This document shows positions 34,421 through 44,458 of a DNA stretch of 64,000 bases, piece by piece. Under the pieces are notes generated by a model, which saw only the letters and a program-made list of their open reading frames with translations, had not been told where the DNA came from and did no database searches. Each line of letters starts with the position of its first letter. The stretch's first letter is position 1. The position numbers and the translations under genes were made by a program. The stretch is from NCBI GenBank assembly GCA_964514235.1, contig CAZEPV010000004.1, positions 1-64,000 on the forward strand. The letters are read 5' to 3'. The stretch comes from JAAYRQ01 sp035647235. GTDB taxonomy: Bacteria; Bacillota; Syntrophomonadia; Syntrophomonadales; Syntrophomonadaceae.

Positions 34421-35335
34421 TTATAAAGCACCTCGAAAACTGTTACTTACTTTAATGGGTTGATTAACTATTTCTACCTTTACATTAGTAAAGCTATGAA
34501 CATTTTTCGCATAATCTTGGGCTGCTTGGGTGGTAAGCCAACTATAATCAAAAGCCAGATAAATTTTCTCCACACCATCTAAACCCAATTCCTGCATGTT
34601 TTTATAGAAAAGACCTAGATCACTAGCATAATTTTTATCTACATAGGCTAATATAGTGGATCTATATAGACTCATTCTAGTATGGCTAGCTAGTTGGACG
34701 GATAGATTTTTGCGTTTTAGCTTGCCCGCTTCATAAATTACTTCATCAGCCACTTTCTGCATGGAATTTTCCTGTTTGACTAAGGCCCATCTTGATACCT
34801 GGGCCACAATAATAGGGGCCTTTATTTCCTTTATAATGTCCAATATGGTCTCGGTCTTAATGCCATCTAACATGTAACTATGGACCGCATAATTATTCAG
34901 CTCAGGTATTATGATAATATCTGGCTCCATGCCTAGAGTCGGTAAGTGGTGACCCCCATCAAATATTACTATACGATAAGCCTTTTCCCGAATTTTATGC
35001 AAATACTCATTGCCTATTTTTGTACAATGCCAACTATCCAGCTTAGAACATTGCACAATAGCATTAGCTTGGCTATTTAAAAAATCATCTAGAATTTTAG
35101 GGAAATCATTGCACTCTGGTAAAACCGCCCATATGTCCATATTTTCGGGTCTAGATATGTCTCTTAAACCAGGATTGTATAATATTTTAACTGGTATTCG
35201 CTTCGCTATTAGGTCAGCATAATAACTCATCCCCTGACCGAACCCTTTTTTCAAAAAAGTATTAGTCAATTGGGGTGAATAAGCACATAGAAAACTAACT
35301 ATTATAAGGACTAATAAAATTCTTTTGCCTAACAT
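34421..35335 (-). CDS. hypothetical membrane-anchored or secreted protein
   Basis: 304 residues with an N-terminal hydrophobic segment (KRILLVLIIVSFLCAY, about 4-19) and no lipobox, so anchored or secreted. The rest is soluble, alternating beta and alpha, with IVIFDGGHHLPTLGMEPDIIII around 125-147, which suggests a Rossmann-like or divergent polysaccharide-deacetylase-like core; I cannot assign a family. It sits between deoC and recO with direct contact to recO. Function unknown. Confidence 0.75.
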   Translation of the reverse strand: MLGKRILLVLIIVSFLCAYSPQLTNTFLKKGFGQGMSYYADLIAKRIPVKILYNPGLRDISRPENMDIWAVLPECNDFPKILDDFLNSQANAIVQCSKLDSWHCTKIGNEYLHKIREKAYRIVIFDGGHHLPTLGMEPDIIIIPELNNYAVHSYMLDGIKTETILDIIKEIKAPIIVAQVSRWALVKQENSMQKVADEVIYEAGKLKRKNLSVQLASHTRMSLYRSTILAYVDKNYASDLGLFYKNMQELGLDGVEKIYLAFDYSWLTTQAAQDYAKNVHSFTNVKVEIVNQPIKVSNSFRGAL

Positions 35336-35369
35336 AAAAAGGACTATCTCCTTTAATAGTCCTCCCCTT

Positions 35370-36026
35370 CTATTCTCCCCTAAGTATTGCTATTGCATTA
35401 CTAGTGCCTATACGATTAACCCCTAAGTCAATCAATTGCCAAGCAAAATCTGGACTTCTTATCCCTCCACTAGCTTTAATTTTTAATTCCTTTGATTTAT
35501 ATTGGTTGATGGTTTCAATATCTTCTATATTTACACCTCGTCTAGCAAAGCCAGTCGAAGTTTTAATATAATCACATTCCAGGTGGCTTACTAACTTAGT
35601 CAAATAAATTAATTCTTCCTCTGTCAATACTGCTGTTTCCACTATTACCTTTAAGATGAAATCATGTTCACTTTTTAGCTGTAAAATTAAGTCTAACTCA
35701 TCTTCCACCAGATTATAATCCCCGTCTTTAATTGCCCCTATATTTATTACTAGATCAAGTTCCCGAGCCCCATCTACTAAGGCTTGTTTGGCGGCACATA
35801 GTTTTACTTCAGTCCTATCGGCTCCTAGGGGGAAACCAATTACTGTGCATACTTTTACGCTACTATCCAGCAACAAACTAGTTGCTAATTGTACCCTATA
35901 TGGTAATAGACAAACTGCCGCCATATTATATAGTTTTGCTTCCTTACAAAGTTTTGTTATATCCTGGCTAGAAGAGTCACTTTTAAGATTGGTACTATCT
36001 AGGTAAGATGCTATCTTCATATTCAT
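35370..36026 (-). CDS. deoC: deoxyribose-phosphate aldolase
   Basis: About 218 residues, a TIM barrel. The Schiff-base lysine lies in YIKTSTGFARRGV, with partners in KVIVETAVLTEEE and KASGGIRSPDFA. It cleaves 2-deoxyribose-5-phosphate to glyceraldehyde-3-phosphate and acetaldehyde in deoxynucleoside breakdown. The start is ATG at 36026 or 36020. It follows era by a few bases, near cdd, which fits nucleoside salvage. Confidence 0.95.
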   Translation of the reverse strand: MNMKIASYLDSTNLKSDSSSQDITKLCKEAKLYNMAAVCLLPYRVQLATSLLLDSSVKVCTVIGFPLGADRTEVKLCAAKQALVDGARELDLVINIGAIKDGDYNLVEDELDLILQLKSEHDFILKVIVETAVLTEEELIYLTKLVSHLECDYIKTSTGFARRGVNIEDIETINQYKSKELKIKASGGIRSPDFAWQLIDLGVNRIGTSNAIAILRGE

Positions 36027-36031
36027 CACTC

Positions 36032-36910
36032 TTATCTAAAGCCAAATTGCTTCAAATTCTGTTCACTATCCCGCCAGTTCTTCTTAACTTTGACCCATAA
36101 ATCTAAATAGACTGGGGTATCTAATAAAACTTCGATATCTTTTCTAGCCTCTCGGCCAATATTTTTTAACATTTGACCATTTCTTCCGATTATAATGCCT
36201 TTTTGGGAATCTCTTTCTGTATAAATAACCGCCCTTAAATAAACTTTATCACCAGACTGCGGTTTGAATTCCTCTATTTCTAAGGCAATAGAATGGGGAA
36301 CTTCATCCCTAGTTAAAGTTAAAACCTTTTCCCGAATTAATTCTGCAACAATAAATGCAACAGGTTGATCCGTATAATCCTCAGCGGGATAATATAAAGG
36401 CCCTTGGGGTAAGTAAGAAAATGTCTTTTCTAGTAGTAAGGGGATATTTGTACCTTTGGTTGCGGAAATAGGTATGACTTCCGCAAAATTCATAGAATTA
36501 TTAAAATCCGCAATAAAGGTGTGGATTGCATCCTTTTCCACTAAATCAATTTTATTTACCAACAAAAAGATAGGGGCGGAGGCCTCCTTAAGATGCTCTA
36601 TAATATACCTTTCACCACCGCCAAAAGGTTTGGTAATATCGGCCATATAATATATTATATCTACCTCATTTATGCTACGAGTGGAGACATTAACCATGTA
36701 TTCACCTAATAAGTGCTTAGGCTTATGTATACCTGGTGTATCAACAAATATAATTTGTCCATTATCATCGGTATAGATACCCTGAATCCTATGCCTAGTC
36801 GTTTGAGGCTTCTCTGATACTATGGCAACTTTTTTTCCTACCACCATATTAATTAAAGTAGATTTGCCAACATTGGGGCGCCCCACTACACTTACAAAAC
36901 CAGATTTCAC
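36032..36910 (-). CDS. era: GTPase Era
   Basis: 292 residues. G1 GRPNVGKSTLINM, G3 DTPGIH, G4 NKIDLV and a C-terminal KH domain (IGRNGQMLKNIGREARKDIE). It binds the 3' end of 16S rRNA in 30S assembly. It sits 14 bp after cdd in the conserved ybeY-dgkA-cdd-era string. Confidence 0.98.
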   Translation of the reverse strand: MKSGFVSVVGRPNVGKSTLINMVVGKKVAIVSEKPQTTRHRIQGIYTDDNGQIIFVDTPGIHKPKHLLGEYMVNVSTRSINEVDIIYYMADITKPFGGGERYIIEHLKEASAPIFLLVNKIDLVEKDAIHTFIADFNNSMNFAEVIPISATKGTNIPLLLEKTFSYLPQGPLYYPAEDYTDQPVAFIVAELIREKVLTLTRDEVPHSIALEIEEFKPQSGDKVYLRAVIYTERDSQKGIIIGRNGQMLKNIGREARKDIEVLLDTPVYLDLWVKVKKNWRDSEQNLKQFGFR

Positions 36911-36924
36911 TATAAATTAACCTC

Positions 36925-37314
36925 CTATTGGTTTAAAAGAAATATTTTCGGTAACAAGTCTTTTAACCAATATTTCTTAATATTATTTGCTTCATTTATT
37001 ACTATTATCTGCATTTCAGATGAGAATTCAGCCAAAACTTGTAAACAAGCTCCACAGGGATAGGGGTAGCCATTACCCGAAGCTGTTATTACAATCGTTT
37101 CAAAGTCCTTTTCGCCAGCTGTAACTGCCTTGAAGACGGCAATACGCTCTGCACAAACAGTTAAACCATAAGAAGAATTTTCAATATTGGCACCTAGGTA
37201 AAGGTTACCCTTTTTAGTCAAAAGTGCTGCACCTACATTATACCCCGAATAAGGTGCATAAGCATTAAGTTCAGCCTGGCGCGCAGCCTTTATTAAATCA
37301 GAAATCTTGTTCAC
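36925..37314 (-). CDS. cdd: cytidine deaminase
   Basis: 129 residues from a GTG at 37314 behind a perfect AGGAGG; the longer open frame overlaps dgkA and is unlikely. Catalytic CAERIA (Cys and Glu) and PCGACLQV (two zinc cysteines) are present, with NAYAPYSGYNVGAAL at the N-terminus. It converts cytidine and deoxycytidine to uridine and deoxyuridine. Confidence 0.96.
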   Translation of the reverse strand: MNKISDLIKAARQAELNAYAPYSGYNVGAALLTKKGNLYLGANIENSSYGLTVCAERIAVFKAVTAGEKDFETIVITASGNGYPYPCGACLQVLAEFSSEMQIIVINEANNIKKYWLKDLLPKIFLLNQ

Positions 37315-37324
37315 TACTTGCCTC

Positions 37325-37687
37325 CTAAAAAATACTATAGAGATAAGGCCCAAAAATAAAAATCCCCACTACAATCGCATTTATGGCAGTTAACAATACC
37401 GCACCTGCAGCTAGATTCTTAGCTATTTTAGCTAAGGGGTGGTAGTTGTCCACTATTATATCTATAGTTTTTTCGATAGCAGTATTAATTGTTTCCACAA
37501 CCAATACCAGAAAAATAGCAAAAGACAATAGAATCCACTCTGTTCTTGTTATTTTTAAATAAGTCCCCAAAGATATGGCTAATATGGCTGCAAATAAATG
37601 TATTTTTAAATTCCTTTCCCTAAGGAATCCATAAATTATGCCAGAAAAGGCATAATAAAAACTCTCCCATACATTTCTTGATTTCAT
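37325..37687 (-). CDS. dgkA: diacylglycerol/undecaprenol kinase
   Basis: About 120 residues with three transmembrane helices and the family blocks GFLRERNLKIHL and VVETINTAIEKTIDI. In Gram-positives this enzyme mainly phosphorylates undecaprenol. I chose ATG 37687 behind AAAGGT; a TTG lies 15 bp upstream. It overlaps or abuts ybeY. Confidence 0.94.
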   Translation of the reverse strand: MKSRNVWESFYYAFSGIIYGFLRERNLKIHLFAAILAISLGTYLKITRTEWILLSFAIFLVLVVETINTAIEKTIDIIVDNYHPLAKIAKNLAAGAVLLTAINAIVVGIFIFGPYLYSIF

Positions 37688-37691
37688 TGTA

Positions 37692-38162
37692 TTACCTTTC
37701 AAGTTCTAGTTTTTGCATAATTCTTTCTTCTAAATCCCGCATGGTTTTTCTTTCTTCTGTGGTGTCGTGGTCATAACCTAATAAGTGTAACATACCGTGG
37801 GCTACTAAATAACCCAATTCCCTTTCTATGCTATGATTATATTCCACAGATTGGTCTGCGGCCTTTTCCAAGGATATTACTATATCACCTAAAAGGTGGA
37901 CATCCCCCGCAAAATCATAATCGGGTTCTTCCTCCATCAATTCATCCAGGGCAAAAGATAAGACATCAGTAGGTTGATTTTTGCTGCGGTAAATAAAGTT
38001 GAGGTCCTGAATATAATTATTATCTACTACTAAAATACTGACTTCTGAATTCTGAGGTAGTTTAGCTAACTTAGCTACGTTTTGGACAACATCTATAATT
38101 ATTTGCTGCAAATCCTTAGTATAATTTATTTTACTTTGCTGATTTATAATCATAATCTCCAC
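37692..38162 (-). CDS. ybeY: endoribonuclease YbeY
   Basis: About 156 residues. The metal site HGMLHLLGYDHD is complete, and RSKNQPTDVLSFALD is typical. It acts in 16S rRNA 3'-end maturation and ribosome quality control. The most likely start is GTG 38162 behind AAGGAG (VEIMIINQ); ATG 38153 is the alternative. It overlaps the end of pgpH by about 30 bp. Confidence 0.95.
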   Translation of the reverse strand: MEIMIINQQSKINYTKDLQQIIIDVVQNVAKLAKLPQNSEVSILVVDNNYIQDLNFIYRSKNQPTDVLSFALDELMEEEPDYDFAGDVHLLGDIVISLEKAADQSVEYNHSIERELGYLVAHGMLHLLGYDHDTTEERKTMRDLEERIMQKLELER

Positions 38163-40314
38163 TATCTTCTCTCCTTTTTTCGAGTTCTTTAACAAAAAGT
38201 TCTGGATATTCAATACGTTTGTGATAAATGCCTTCTAATACTGTACAAAAAGAATTAGAAATAGTATGAAGATCTCTAAAAGTTAAATCACTTAGTTCAA
38301 GTTGTCCATCATCAAGTTTATCCTTTATTATATTGTCAACCATTTCTTTAATATTCTCTGAAGTCGGCTCCTTTAGTGATCTTACTGCCGCCTCGACCGA
38401 ATCAGCTAACATAACCAAAGCTACTTCTTTGCTTTGGGGCCTAGGCCCTTCATAACGAAAACCGTCTTCACTAACTCTACCCTCTTCATCTTCCTCTAGA
38501 GCCTTATTATAAAAATACTTAGCCATGCTATTACCATGGTGTTGTTCAATAAAATCAATAATCAAAGGGGGCAAGTTAGCTTCCCGAGCTAGTTCCACGC
38601 CTTCTTTAACATGGGAGGTTATTATTAATGCACTAAGGGCAGGTGCTATTTTTTCGTGGGGATTATCAAAGCCCCTTTGATTTTCCACGAAATATTCGGG
38701 ACGTTTAATTTTACCTATATCATGATAATAGGAGCCTACCCTAACCAACAAAGAATTCGCACCTATGGTTTCCGCAGAAGCCTCGGCTAAATTGCCCACC
38801 ATTAGGCTATGATGATAAGTGCCAGGGGCTTCCAAAAGTAGCCTTCTGAGTAAGTAATGATTAGGATTAGACAACTCTAATAATTTTATCATACTAGTAA
38901 TGGAAAAAGCAGTTTCTAAATAAGGTAGAACACCAATCATAAGAATTGCCGATAGGATACCGTTTACAGCACCTATAATAATACCTACTGAAAGAACATT
39001 AAGGGTAACAGTGCCACCTATAAAAGATAGTGTAGTAATAGTAATAATATTTACGATAGCCACGTATAGGCCCGATTTGGCCAAATCCGAAGTCTGGCTA
39101 AGTCTGTATACCTTAAAAATACCCGCCGTACCGCCCATAAAGGCTGCAATACCATAAAATAATTGGTTCCCCTCAGTTAGTAAGCCTACATAAATAGACA
39201 TAATTACAGTTATAAAAAAGGCTAAGCGATTGTCCAAGAGAATAGCTAGAAGCATGGAACCAGCTGCAACAGGGGCTAAATAACCCATCAATGCATTTAA
39301 TTCTGGTTGATCTCCAATTTTTATAACGGTAAGGAACCTAGCAACTAATAAAATGATAATAAAAATTAGACCAATTAAGAGCATCTGCATTTCATTTTGG
39401 TAAATTTCATTATAATAGCGCCTGATAAATTCTATAATTACCCAAAAAGTCAATAAAACAAAAATTGCTACCCCGATTAATGTTAAAGGATAACTTTTGC
39501 TCCTTTGGATACCTAGCTGTTCTAGGATAGAAATTTGTTCAGGTGTCACTCTATTCCCTTCCCGAACAATAATTTCCCCAGCCTTAATTGTCTTTTGCAC
39601 CGGTTGAACTGCATCCACTGCTTCTTTGACAGCTTTATCGGTAGCCTCAAAATTATAAATTAAATTGGGCCTTATAGCATTAATAGTAACTAATTTAATT
39701 ATCTCTTTGGCTTGGTAGGAAAAAGCGGAGGCTGTAATGTGTTGATCAGCCTGTTCATAAATATCAGCCAATGCTTCGTTGGTAATCGGCTTGCCCATAA
39801 ATTCTCGGGCTATGTCATAAGAAGCATTTTCTATTATGGCTATATTCTCCAGGGGAACCTGTTCCAAGTAGGCAGCCAATTCAGGGATAGTCATATTAAG
39901 TTGGAATCTACCCTCTTGATTAGATTTATCTAAAAAATCGATTAATTCTGCTTCAGGTTCCTCTTGCTCAAGAATATTGTAAATAGTTAGGAAAGAATTT
40001 TTTATATCATTATTGGTATTGGATAGGGCGTATTTATCTTCCTGATATACCTTTTGCACTTTAGCTGCCGCTTGATTTTTTAATTCTTCAGTTTGTTTCT
40101 CATCAATTATTACAGCATTAATATTAGATTGTACATTTCTAAGAGCTACCTCATCGGGCCTAAAAGAAACTTGCTTGGGGTTAAAATTACTGAAAAGTAT
40201 ACCTATTGTAATAGAGAAAAAAAGCAAAAGACCTAATGCTTTGCGGGTATTGGAACTCGTAAAAAAATCCTTTGTATTTCGCCATATAAACTCGAAAATA
40301 TTTTTTATTCTCAA
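38131..40314 (-). CDS. pgpH: PgpH-type c-di-AMP phosphodiesterase (YqfF, 7TM-HD)
   Basis: 727 residues. One N-terminal transmembrane helix, a long extracytoplasmic 7TMR-HDED part (about 55-270), seven membrane helices (about 275-465) and a cytoplasmic HD domain with YHHSLMVGNLAEA and YYHDIGKIKRP. The HD histidines and aspartate are intact. Homologs hydrolyse c-di-AMP to pApA. Position between phoH and ybeY is conserved in Firmicutes. Confidence 0.93.
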   Translation of the reverse strand: MRIKNIFEFIWRNTKDFFTSSNTRKALGLLLFFSITIGILFSNFNPKQVSFRPDEVALRNVQSNINAVIIDEKQTEELKNQAAAKVQKVYQEDKYALSNTNNDIKNSFLTIYNILEQEEPEAELIDFLDKSNQEGRFQLNMTIPELAAYLEQVPLENIAIIENASYDIAREFMGKPITNEALADIYEQADQHITASAFSYQAKEIIKLVTINAIRPNLIYNFEATDKAVKEAVDAVQPVQKTIKAGEIIVREGNRVTPEQISILEQLGIQRSKSYPLTLIGVAIFVLLTFWVIIEFIRRYYNEIYQNEMQMLLIGLIFIIILLVARFLTVIKIGDQPELNALMGYLAPVAAGSMLLAILLDNRLAFFITVIMSIYVGLLTEGNQLFYGIAAFMGGTAGIFKVYRLSQTSDLAKSGLYVAIVNIITITTLSFIGGTVTLNVLSVGIIIGAVNGILSAILMIGVLPYLETAFSITSMIKLLELSNPNHYLLRRLLLEAPGTYHHSLMVGNLAEASAETIGANSLLVRVGSYYHDIGKIKRPEYFVENQRGFDNPHEKIAPALSALIITSHVKEGVELAREANLPPLIIDFIEQHHGNSMAKYFYNKALEEDEEGRVSEDGFRYEGPRPQSKEVALVMLADSVEAAVRSLKEPTSENIKEMVDNIIKDKLDDGQLELSDLTFRDLHTISNSFCTVLEGIYHKRIEYPELFVKELEKRREDSGDYDYKSAK

Positions 40315-40343
40315 TTTTAAACGCTCCTAACTTCCCCTTAGTA

Positions 40344-41309
40344 TTAGTGATAATTTTCGTCATAAAATTCATAAGCATCAATAATTTTTTGCACTAAGGG
40401 GTGCCTAATTACATCATCTTTGGTCAGATACTCAAAAGAAACCCCTTTAACCCTTCTCAAAATCTTTTGTACTTCGATTAATCCAGAATAATCATCTTTG
40501 GGCAAATCAACTTGAGTAATATCACCAGTAATGACTGCCTTAGAGCCAAAACCAAGCCTAGTCAGAAACATTTTCATTTGTTGAGGTGTAGTATTTTGGG
40601 CCTCATCTAGGATAATAAAAGCATCATTTAAAGTTCTGCCTCGCATATATGCCAAAGGTGCCACCTCAATAATATTTTTCTCCATATACCTTTGGGTGAC
40701 TTCTACCCCCAAGATATCAAATAAACTATCATATAAAGGACGTAAATAGGGATTAACTTTTTCAATCAAATCCCCTGGTAAAAATCCCAATTTCTCCCCG
40801 GCCTCTACAGCTGGTCTAACTAGTATAATCCGTTCCACTTGTTTGTTTTTCAGGGCCCTTACCGCCATCACTACAGCTAAATAAGTCTTGCCTGTCCCAG
40901 CTGGGCCTATGCCAAAGACTATATCATCCCTTATAATGGCATCTATATATTTTATCTGTCCTAAAGTTTTGGCCTTAATACTCTTACCCTTAATCGTTTT
41001 TAGAATTATATTTGACATAATTTCTCCATGCCTTTTTTGTTCCCCTTTTTTTATAAGGGTAAGGATATAATTTATATTATTAATATTTAATTGCCCTTCA
41101 TTCTCCACTACTTCGAGCAAAGTACGGATTAATTCTAAAGCCTCATCCACTTGGGACTGTTCACCCCGAATAAATATATCACTACCGCGGGCATAGACTT
41201 GGGCATCAATAATCTCTTTTAGGTGTTTAAAATTCTCATCACCAGTACCAAAAAAAACTGCTGCATCCTGGTTGCTATTAATTGATATTTTTGTTTCTTG
41301 TTCTGCCAA
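40344..41309 (-). CDS. phoH: PhoH family ATPase
   Basis: 321 residues. Walker A GPAGTGKTYLAVV, Walker B FIILDEAQNTTPQQMKMFLTR and an N-terminal KH-like region. A cytoplasmic ATPase linked to RNA metabolism; precise role unclear. It follows yqfD in the usual sporulation/RNA string. Confidence 0.95.
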   Translation of the reverse strand: MAEQETKISINSNQDAAVFFGTGDENFKHLKEIIDAQVYARGSDIFIRGEQSQVDEALELIRTLLEVVENEGQLNINNINYILTLIKKGEQKRHGEIMSNIILKTIKGKSIKAKTLGQIKYIDAIIRDDIVFGIGPAGTGKTYLAVVMAVRALKNKQVERIILVRPAVEAGEKLGFLPGDLIEKVNPYLRPLYDSLFDILGVEVTQRYMEKNIIEVAPLAYMRGRTLNDAFIILDEAQNTTPQQMKMFLTRLGFGSKAVITGDITQVDLPKDDYSGLIEVQKILRRVKGVSFEYLTKDDVIRHPLVQKIIDAYEFYDENYH

Positions 41310-41405
41310 AAAAAATATTCCCCCTAAATTACTAATATTTTAAGTAATTATAACATAAGAAATATAGGCTGGCTTTAAATAACAAATAAAATGCCCAAGT
41401 TTTAA

Positions 41406-42635
41406 TTATCTTATAATAATCGGTTCAGCAACCGCTATATTTTCTATAACCTCCATGGAAACTTTGACCCTTAATATTAATTCACTAGGAACCGATAAGA
41501 CCTCTACATTTGTAGTATTAACTTTTTGCCCATCTTTTAGTTTTTTCCTTAGAATTGCCACCGCATTATCTTTAGCCATCTTGACCGCCTCTTCCTCAGT
41601 ATATTCGATTACTTTTTTTGTTTTTTCCCTTTTTATTTTTTTAAGCAGCTTAAAAGTGCCTAGGGGAGTTTTTATGGCTTTTTCACTTATTTCCTCATCT
41701 GCTAAAGCGAAATCCTTGGGATAATTCCCTCTTAACTTGAATTCATGCCCAGGTGTGATTAAAAAGATTTGGGTCTGTTTCTTGTTAGTAGTTGTAATTT
41801 CCTCCGACTTTAATTTACACTCCCCATATCCTTCATACCAAACTTTAGCCTTAACTATTCCCCTAGCCCTGACCAGTTTCGGTTCCACGATTTCATCTAT
41901 TTCCTCATCAGATTCTTCAATCACTGGAGGAATAAAAAATGGATTTTCCTCGGGAATTACCGCCCCTGATATTAAAATATCTCCTTTAGCCACTACATCA
42001 CCCTCTCCTACACTAGCTTGCCCTTCTAGGACTAAAACATCTTCAATTACCCCATTTTTAGTAGCTACTACATGACATGGTCCGGTAATTTCGGCTTTGG
42101 GTAAGATTTTTTCAACTACGATGATCTTGGCCTGTACTCCCCTAATATCAATTTCAACATAAGCCAGGCTACTCAAATCCCTTAATATCGCTTCCTCAAC
42201 TTGGCTGCGGCTAAAATTCCATTTTGCAACACCTTGATATACTCCATGTTTAGCAGCAATTAATATAATCTGTTCTTTTTTGAGATTTTCATTACCTATC
42301 ACCTCAATAAACCAGATAAAGGAAGACATGAAATAGAGGGCCAAAATAAATATTAAGACACCGGTTATAAATCCTAATCTACGCTTAAGCACATGTTTTA
42401 AAAAAGGCAGCCCCCTTTCACCCATAATTTCAATTTCATGTTTACTTTCAGCAGCTATGTTCTGCAAGGCCTCTATACTGCTATTCCTAACCTTAAATTC
42501 AATGTTTTCATCCACCTTTTTTATTCCCCAAATATAAATCCCTCTGGCTAGAGCCATGTTAATTACTTTCTCTGGTTTTTTGCCCTTTACATTAACTTGA
42601 ATAACCCCGCTAATCTGGTTGAAAATCTTACTCAC
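41406..42635 (-). CDS. yqfD: sporulation protein YqfD
   Basis: 409 residues: a cytoplasmic N-terminal part (about 1-88), one strong transmembrane helix (about 93-112, GFITGVLIFILALYF) and a large extracytoplasmic domain with VEKILPKAEITGPCHVVATK. Required for stage IV of sporulation in Bacillus and normally expressed in the mother cell. It is 20 bp after yqfC. Confidence 0.94.
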   Translation of the reverse strand: MSKIFNQISGVIQVNVKGKKPEKVINMALARGIYIWGIKKVDENIEFKVRNSSIEALQNIAAESKHEIEIMGERGLPFLKHVLKRRLGFITGVLIFILALYFMSSFIWFIEVIGNENLKKEQIILIAAKHGVYQGVAKWNFSRSQVEEAILRDLSSLAYVEIDIRGVQAKIIVVEKILPKAEITGPCHVVATKNGVIEDVLVLEGQASVGEGDVVAKGDILISGAVIPEENPFFIPPVIEESDEEIDEIVEPKLVRARGIVKAKVWYEGYGECKLKSEEITTTNKKQTQIFLITPGHEFKLRGNYPKDFALADEEISEKAIKTPLGTFKLLKKIKREKTKKVIEYTEEEAVKMAKDNAVAILRKKLKDGQKVNTTNVEVLSVPSELILRVKVSMEVIENIAVAEPIIIR

Positions 42636-42655
42636 TTTATTCCCCTTTTCCCCCT

Positions 42656-42934
42656 TTAATCCATATATCTTATTAGGTTAATCTCACCAATTATTTTCAT
42701 TTCTTCAGGCATTAAAACACTTATTTCTAGATTATTACCCTCGACTTCCAAAAACCCGCGACTCAAATTTACCCTCAGGCGATGCAAATCATATTCAATA
42801 ATGCCTTTATGGTTCTCAAGATATAATTCATTCCTTCCTATCAAGGTAACCTTGGGTAAATCTAATACTAAATCTTTAGGTATTTCTAAGAATTCAGCTA
42901 CAGCCCTACTAATAACTTCCTTTTTTGTATCCAT
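42656..42934 (-). CDS. yqfC: sporulation protein YqfC
   Basis: 92 residues of the YabP/YqfC family, with DLPKVTLIGRNELYLENHKGI and the closing GEINLIRYM. It is cotranscribed with yqfD in spore formers, usually under sigma-E. I could not identify a convincing sigma-E promoter upstream. Confidence 0.93.
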   Translation of the reverse strand: MDTKKEVISRAVAEFLEIPKDLVLDLPKVTLIGRNELYLENHKGIIEYDLHRLRVNLSRGFLEVEGNNLEISVLMPEEMKIIGEINLIRYMD

Positions 42935-43016
42935 AATAAAAACCCCCAGACAAAGTTTAAATTTTTATATCTTTTAGCAATATATGCCTTGGCTTATGCC
43001 TAAATACAAAAAAATA

Positions 43017-43040
43017 GAAGGGAAGCCTAAGCTCCCCTTC
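43017..43040 (-). terminator. terminator of the CoA-transferase gene
   Basis: On the minus strand GAAGGGGAGC-TTAG-GCTTCCCTTC with one mismatch, followed by TATTTTTTT. Confidence 0.8.
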
Positions 43041-43082
43041 CACAATTAAAATTTAGATTAAGTATTTTAAATTAAAACAATT

Positions 43083-44420
43083 TTATATCCAGCCAATTCT
43101 CTTAGCTTGGAAGTTTAATTCATCTCTAAAGTCTGGATGGGCTATATTAATTAATTCTTTTACCCTTTGGGCAATTCCCTTAAACCTTACATTGGCCACC
43201 CCGTATTCAGTTACAACATACTGGATATCATTACGGGATGTAGAAACAATTGTGCCTGGGGGTAAAAATGGAACTATTCTAGATTTTAATTTACCTTCAC
43301 TATCGGTAAAGGTAGAGTTTAAAGCAATAATACTTTTACCACCTTTAGACATAAGGGCACCTTGGACAAAGTTATTCTGTCCCCCTGTACCACTGTATTG
43401 TCTTTCCCTAATAGATTCAGAAGCTACTTGACCGGTAACATCTAGCATCAGAGCATTATTAACCGAAATTAAATTATCATTTTTGGCAATAACGTAAGGA
43501 TTATTATTATAGGCTACCTCGGTAAATAAGAAATCCTCATTTCTGTCTACAAATTCCCATAACTCTTTATTGCCTACGCAAAATGTTGCTAGTACCTTAC
43601 CTGGATAAAAGTTCTTTTTGGAACCATTGACCACACCTAATTTCATCAAATCCATAAAGGAATTTTGCACTACTTCAGAATGAACCCCCAAGTCCTTTTT
43701 ATCCCTTAGGAAATAGCCAATGGCATTAGCTAATCCCCCTAAACCAAGTTGAATGGTAGAACCATCAGGAATCATATCTGCTATATAACCCGCTATTTGC
43801 TTTTCAATATCTGTAATGGGTATATCTGGTATTTCTACAAGGTCAGCATCACTTTCAATGATAACATCTACTTCCGAAACATGGAGTTTAAGGTCATCCC
43901 CTATCAGCCAAGGGGTCTTATTATTAACTTCTACAATTACGGGACTAGTTTGTCCAATTATACTGCTTGGAGTTAAGCCACCGAAGCTCGATCTGTTCAT
44001 AAAGCCATTTTCATCCGGTGGGGTAGCAACTACTACCGTCACATTGGGTTTAAAATGTTCCTGCCAATCCTCTAATTGATTCAAATGCACTGGAATATAC
44101 TGACATGTCTTCCATTCCAGACACATTCTTTCTACTGGGCCTACAAAGGGAGTTTCAATAGTTACCTTACCTCTATACTGTGGTTGCATAAAGTCATATA
44201 GCTTTAAAGCTAGGCCTAACCTATAAGTTATGTTCTCCAACTCATCCATGCGATTACTGAGGGCCACCGAGAAATCATGAGGAATATTAGTCCCCCCAGC
44301 AGTCATAATAATATCATTGCTCTTAATCAACTTGGCAGCCTCTTCAGCAGTAGTGAGCTTACTTTTGTACTCCTCCTGCCAATTTTCAAAATTTAGTTCT
44401 TTCTTTCTATCAATTGCCAT
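43083..44420 (-). CDS. acetyl-CoA hydrolase/CoA-transferase family protein (4-hydroxybutyrate or butyrate type)
   Basis: 445 residues. GLGGLANAIGYFL, a region FTEVAYNNNPYVIAKND, NNALMLDVTGQVASESI and SGTGGQNNFVQGALMSKGGKS are typical of family I CoA-transferases related to 4-hydroxybutyrate CoA-transferase, which use a covalent glutamyl-CoA. It probably exchanges CoA between acetate and a short-chain acyl or hydroxyacyl group. The substrate is not readable. It is preceded by a sigma-54 promoter and an activator gene, so it is substrate-induced rather than constitutive (inference). Confidence 0.88.
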   Translation of the reverse strand: MAIDRKKELNFENWQEEYKSKLTTAEEAAKLIKSNDIIMTAGGTNIPHDFSVALSNRMDELENITYRLGLALKLYDFMQPQYRGKVTIETPFVGPVERMCLEWKTCQYIPVHLNQLEDWQEHFKPNVTVVVATPPDENGFMNRSSFGGLTPSSIIGQTSPVIVEVNNKTPWLIGDDLKLHVSEVDVIIESDADLVEIPDIPITDIEKQIAGYIADMIPDGSTIQLGLGGLANAIGYFLRDKKDLGVHSEVVQNSFMDLMKLGVVNGSKKNFYPGKVLATFCVGNKELWEFVDRNEDFLFTEVAYNNNPYVIAKNDNLISVNNALMLDVTGQVASESIRERQYSGTGGQNNFVQGALMSKGGKSIIALNSTFTDSEGKLKSRIVPFLPPGTIVSTSRNDIQYVVTEYGVANVRFKGIAQRVKELINIAHPDFRDELNFQAKRIGWI

Positions 44421-44458
44421 AATCTAATCCCCCTATATAGTATTTGTCTAAATATAAG

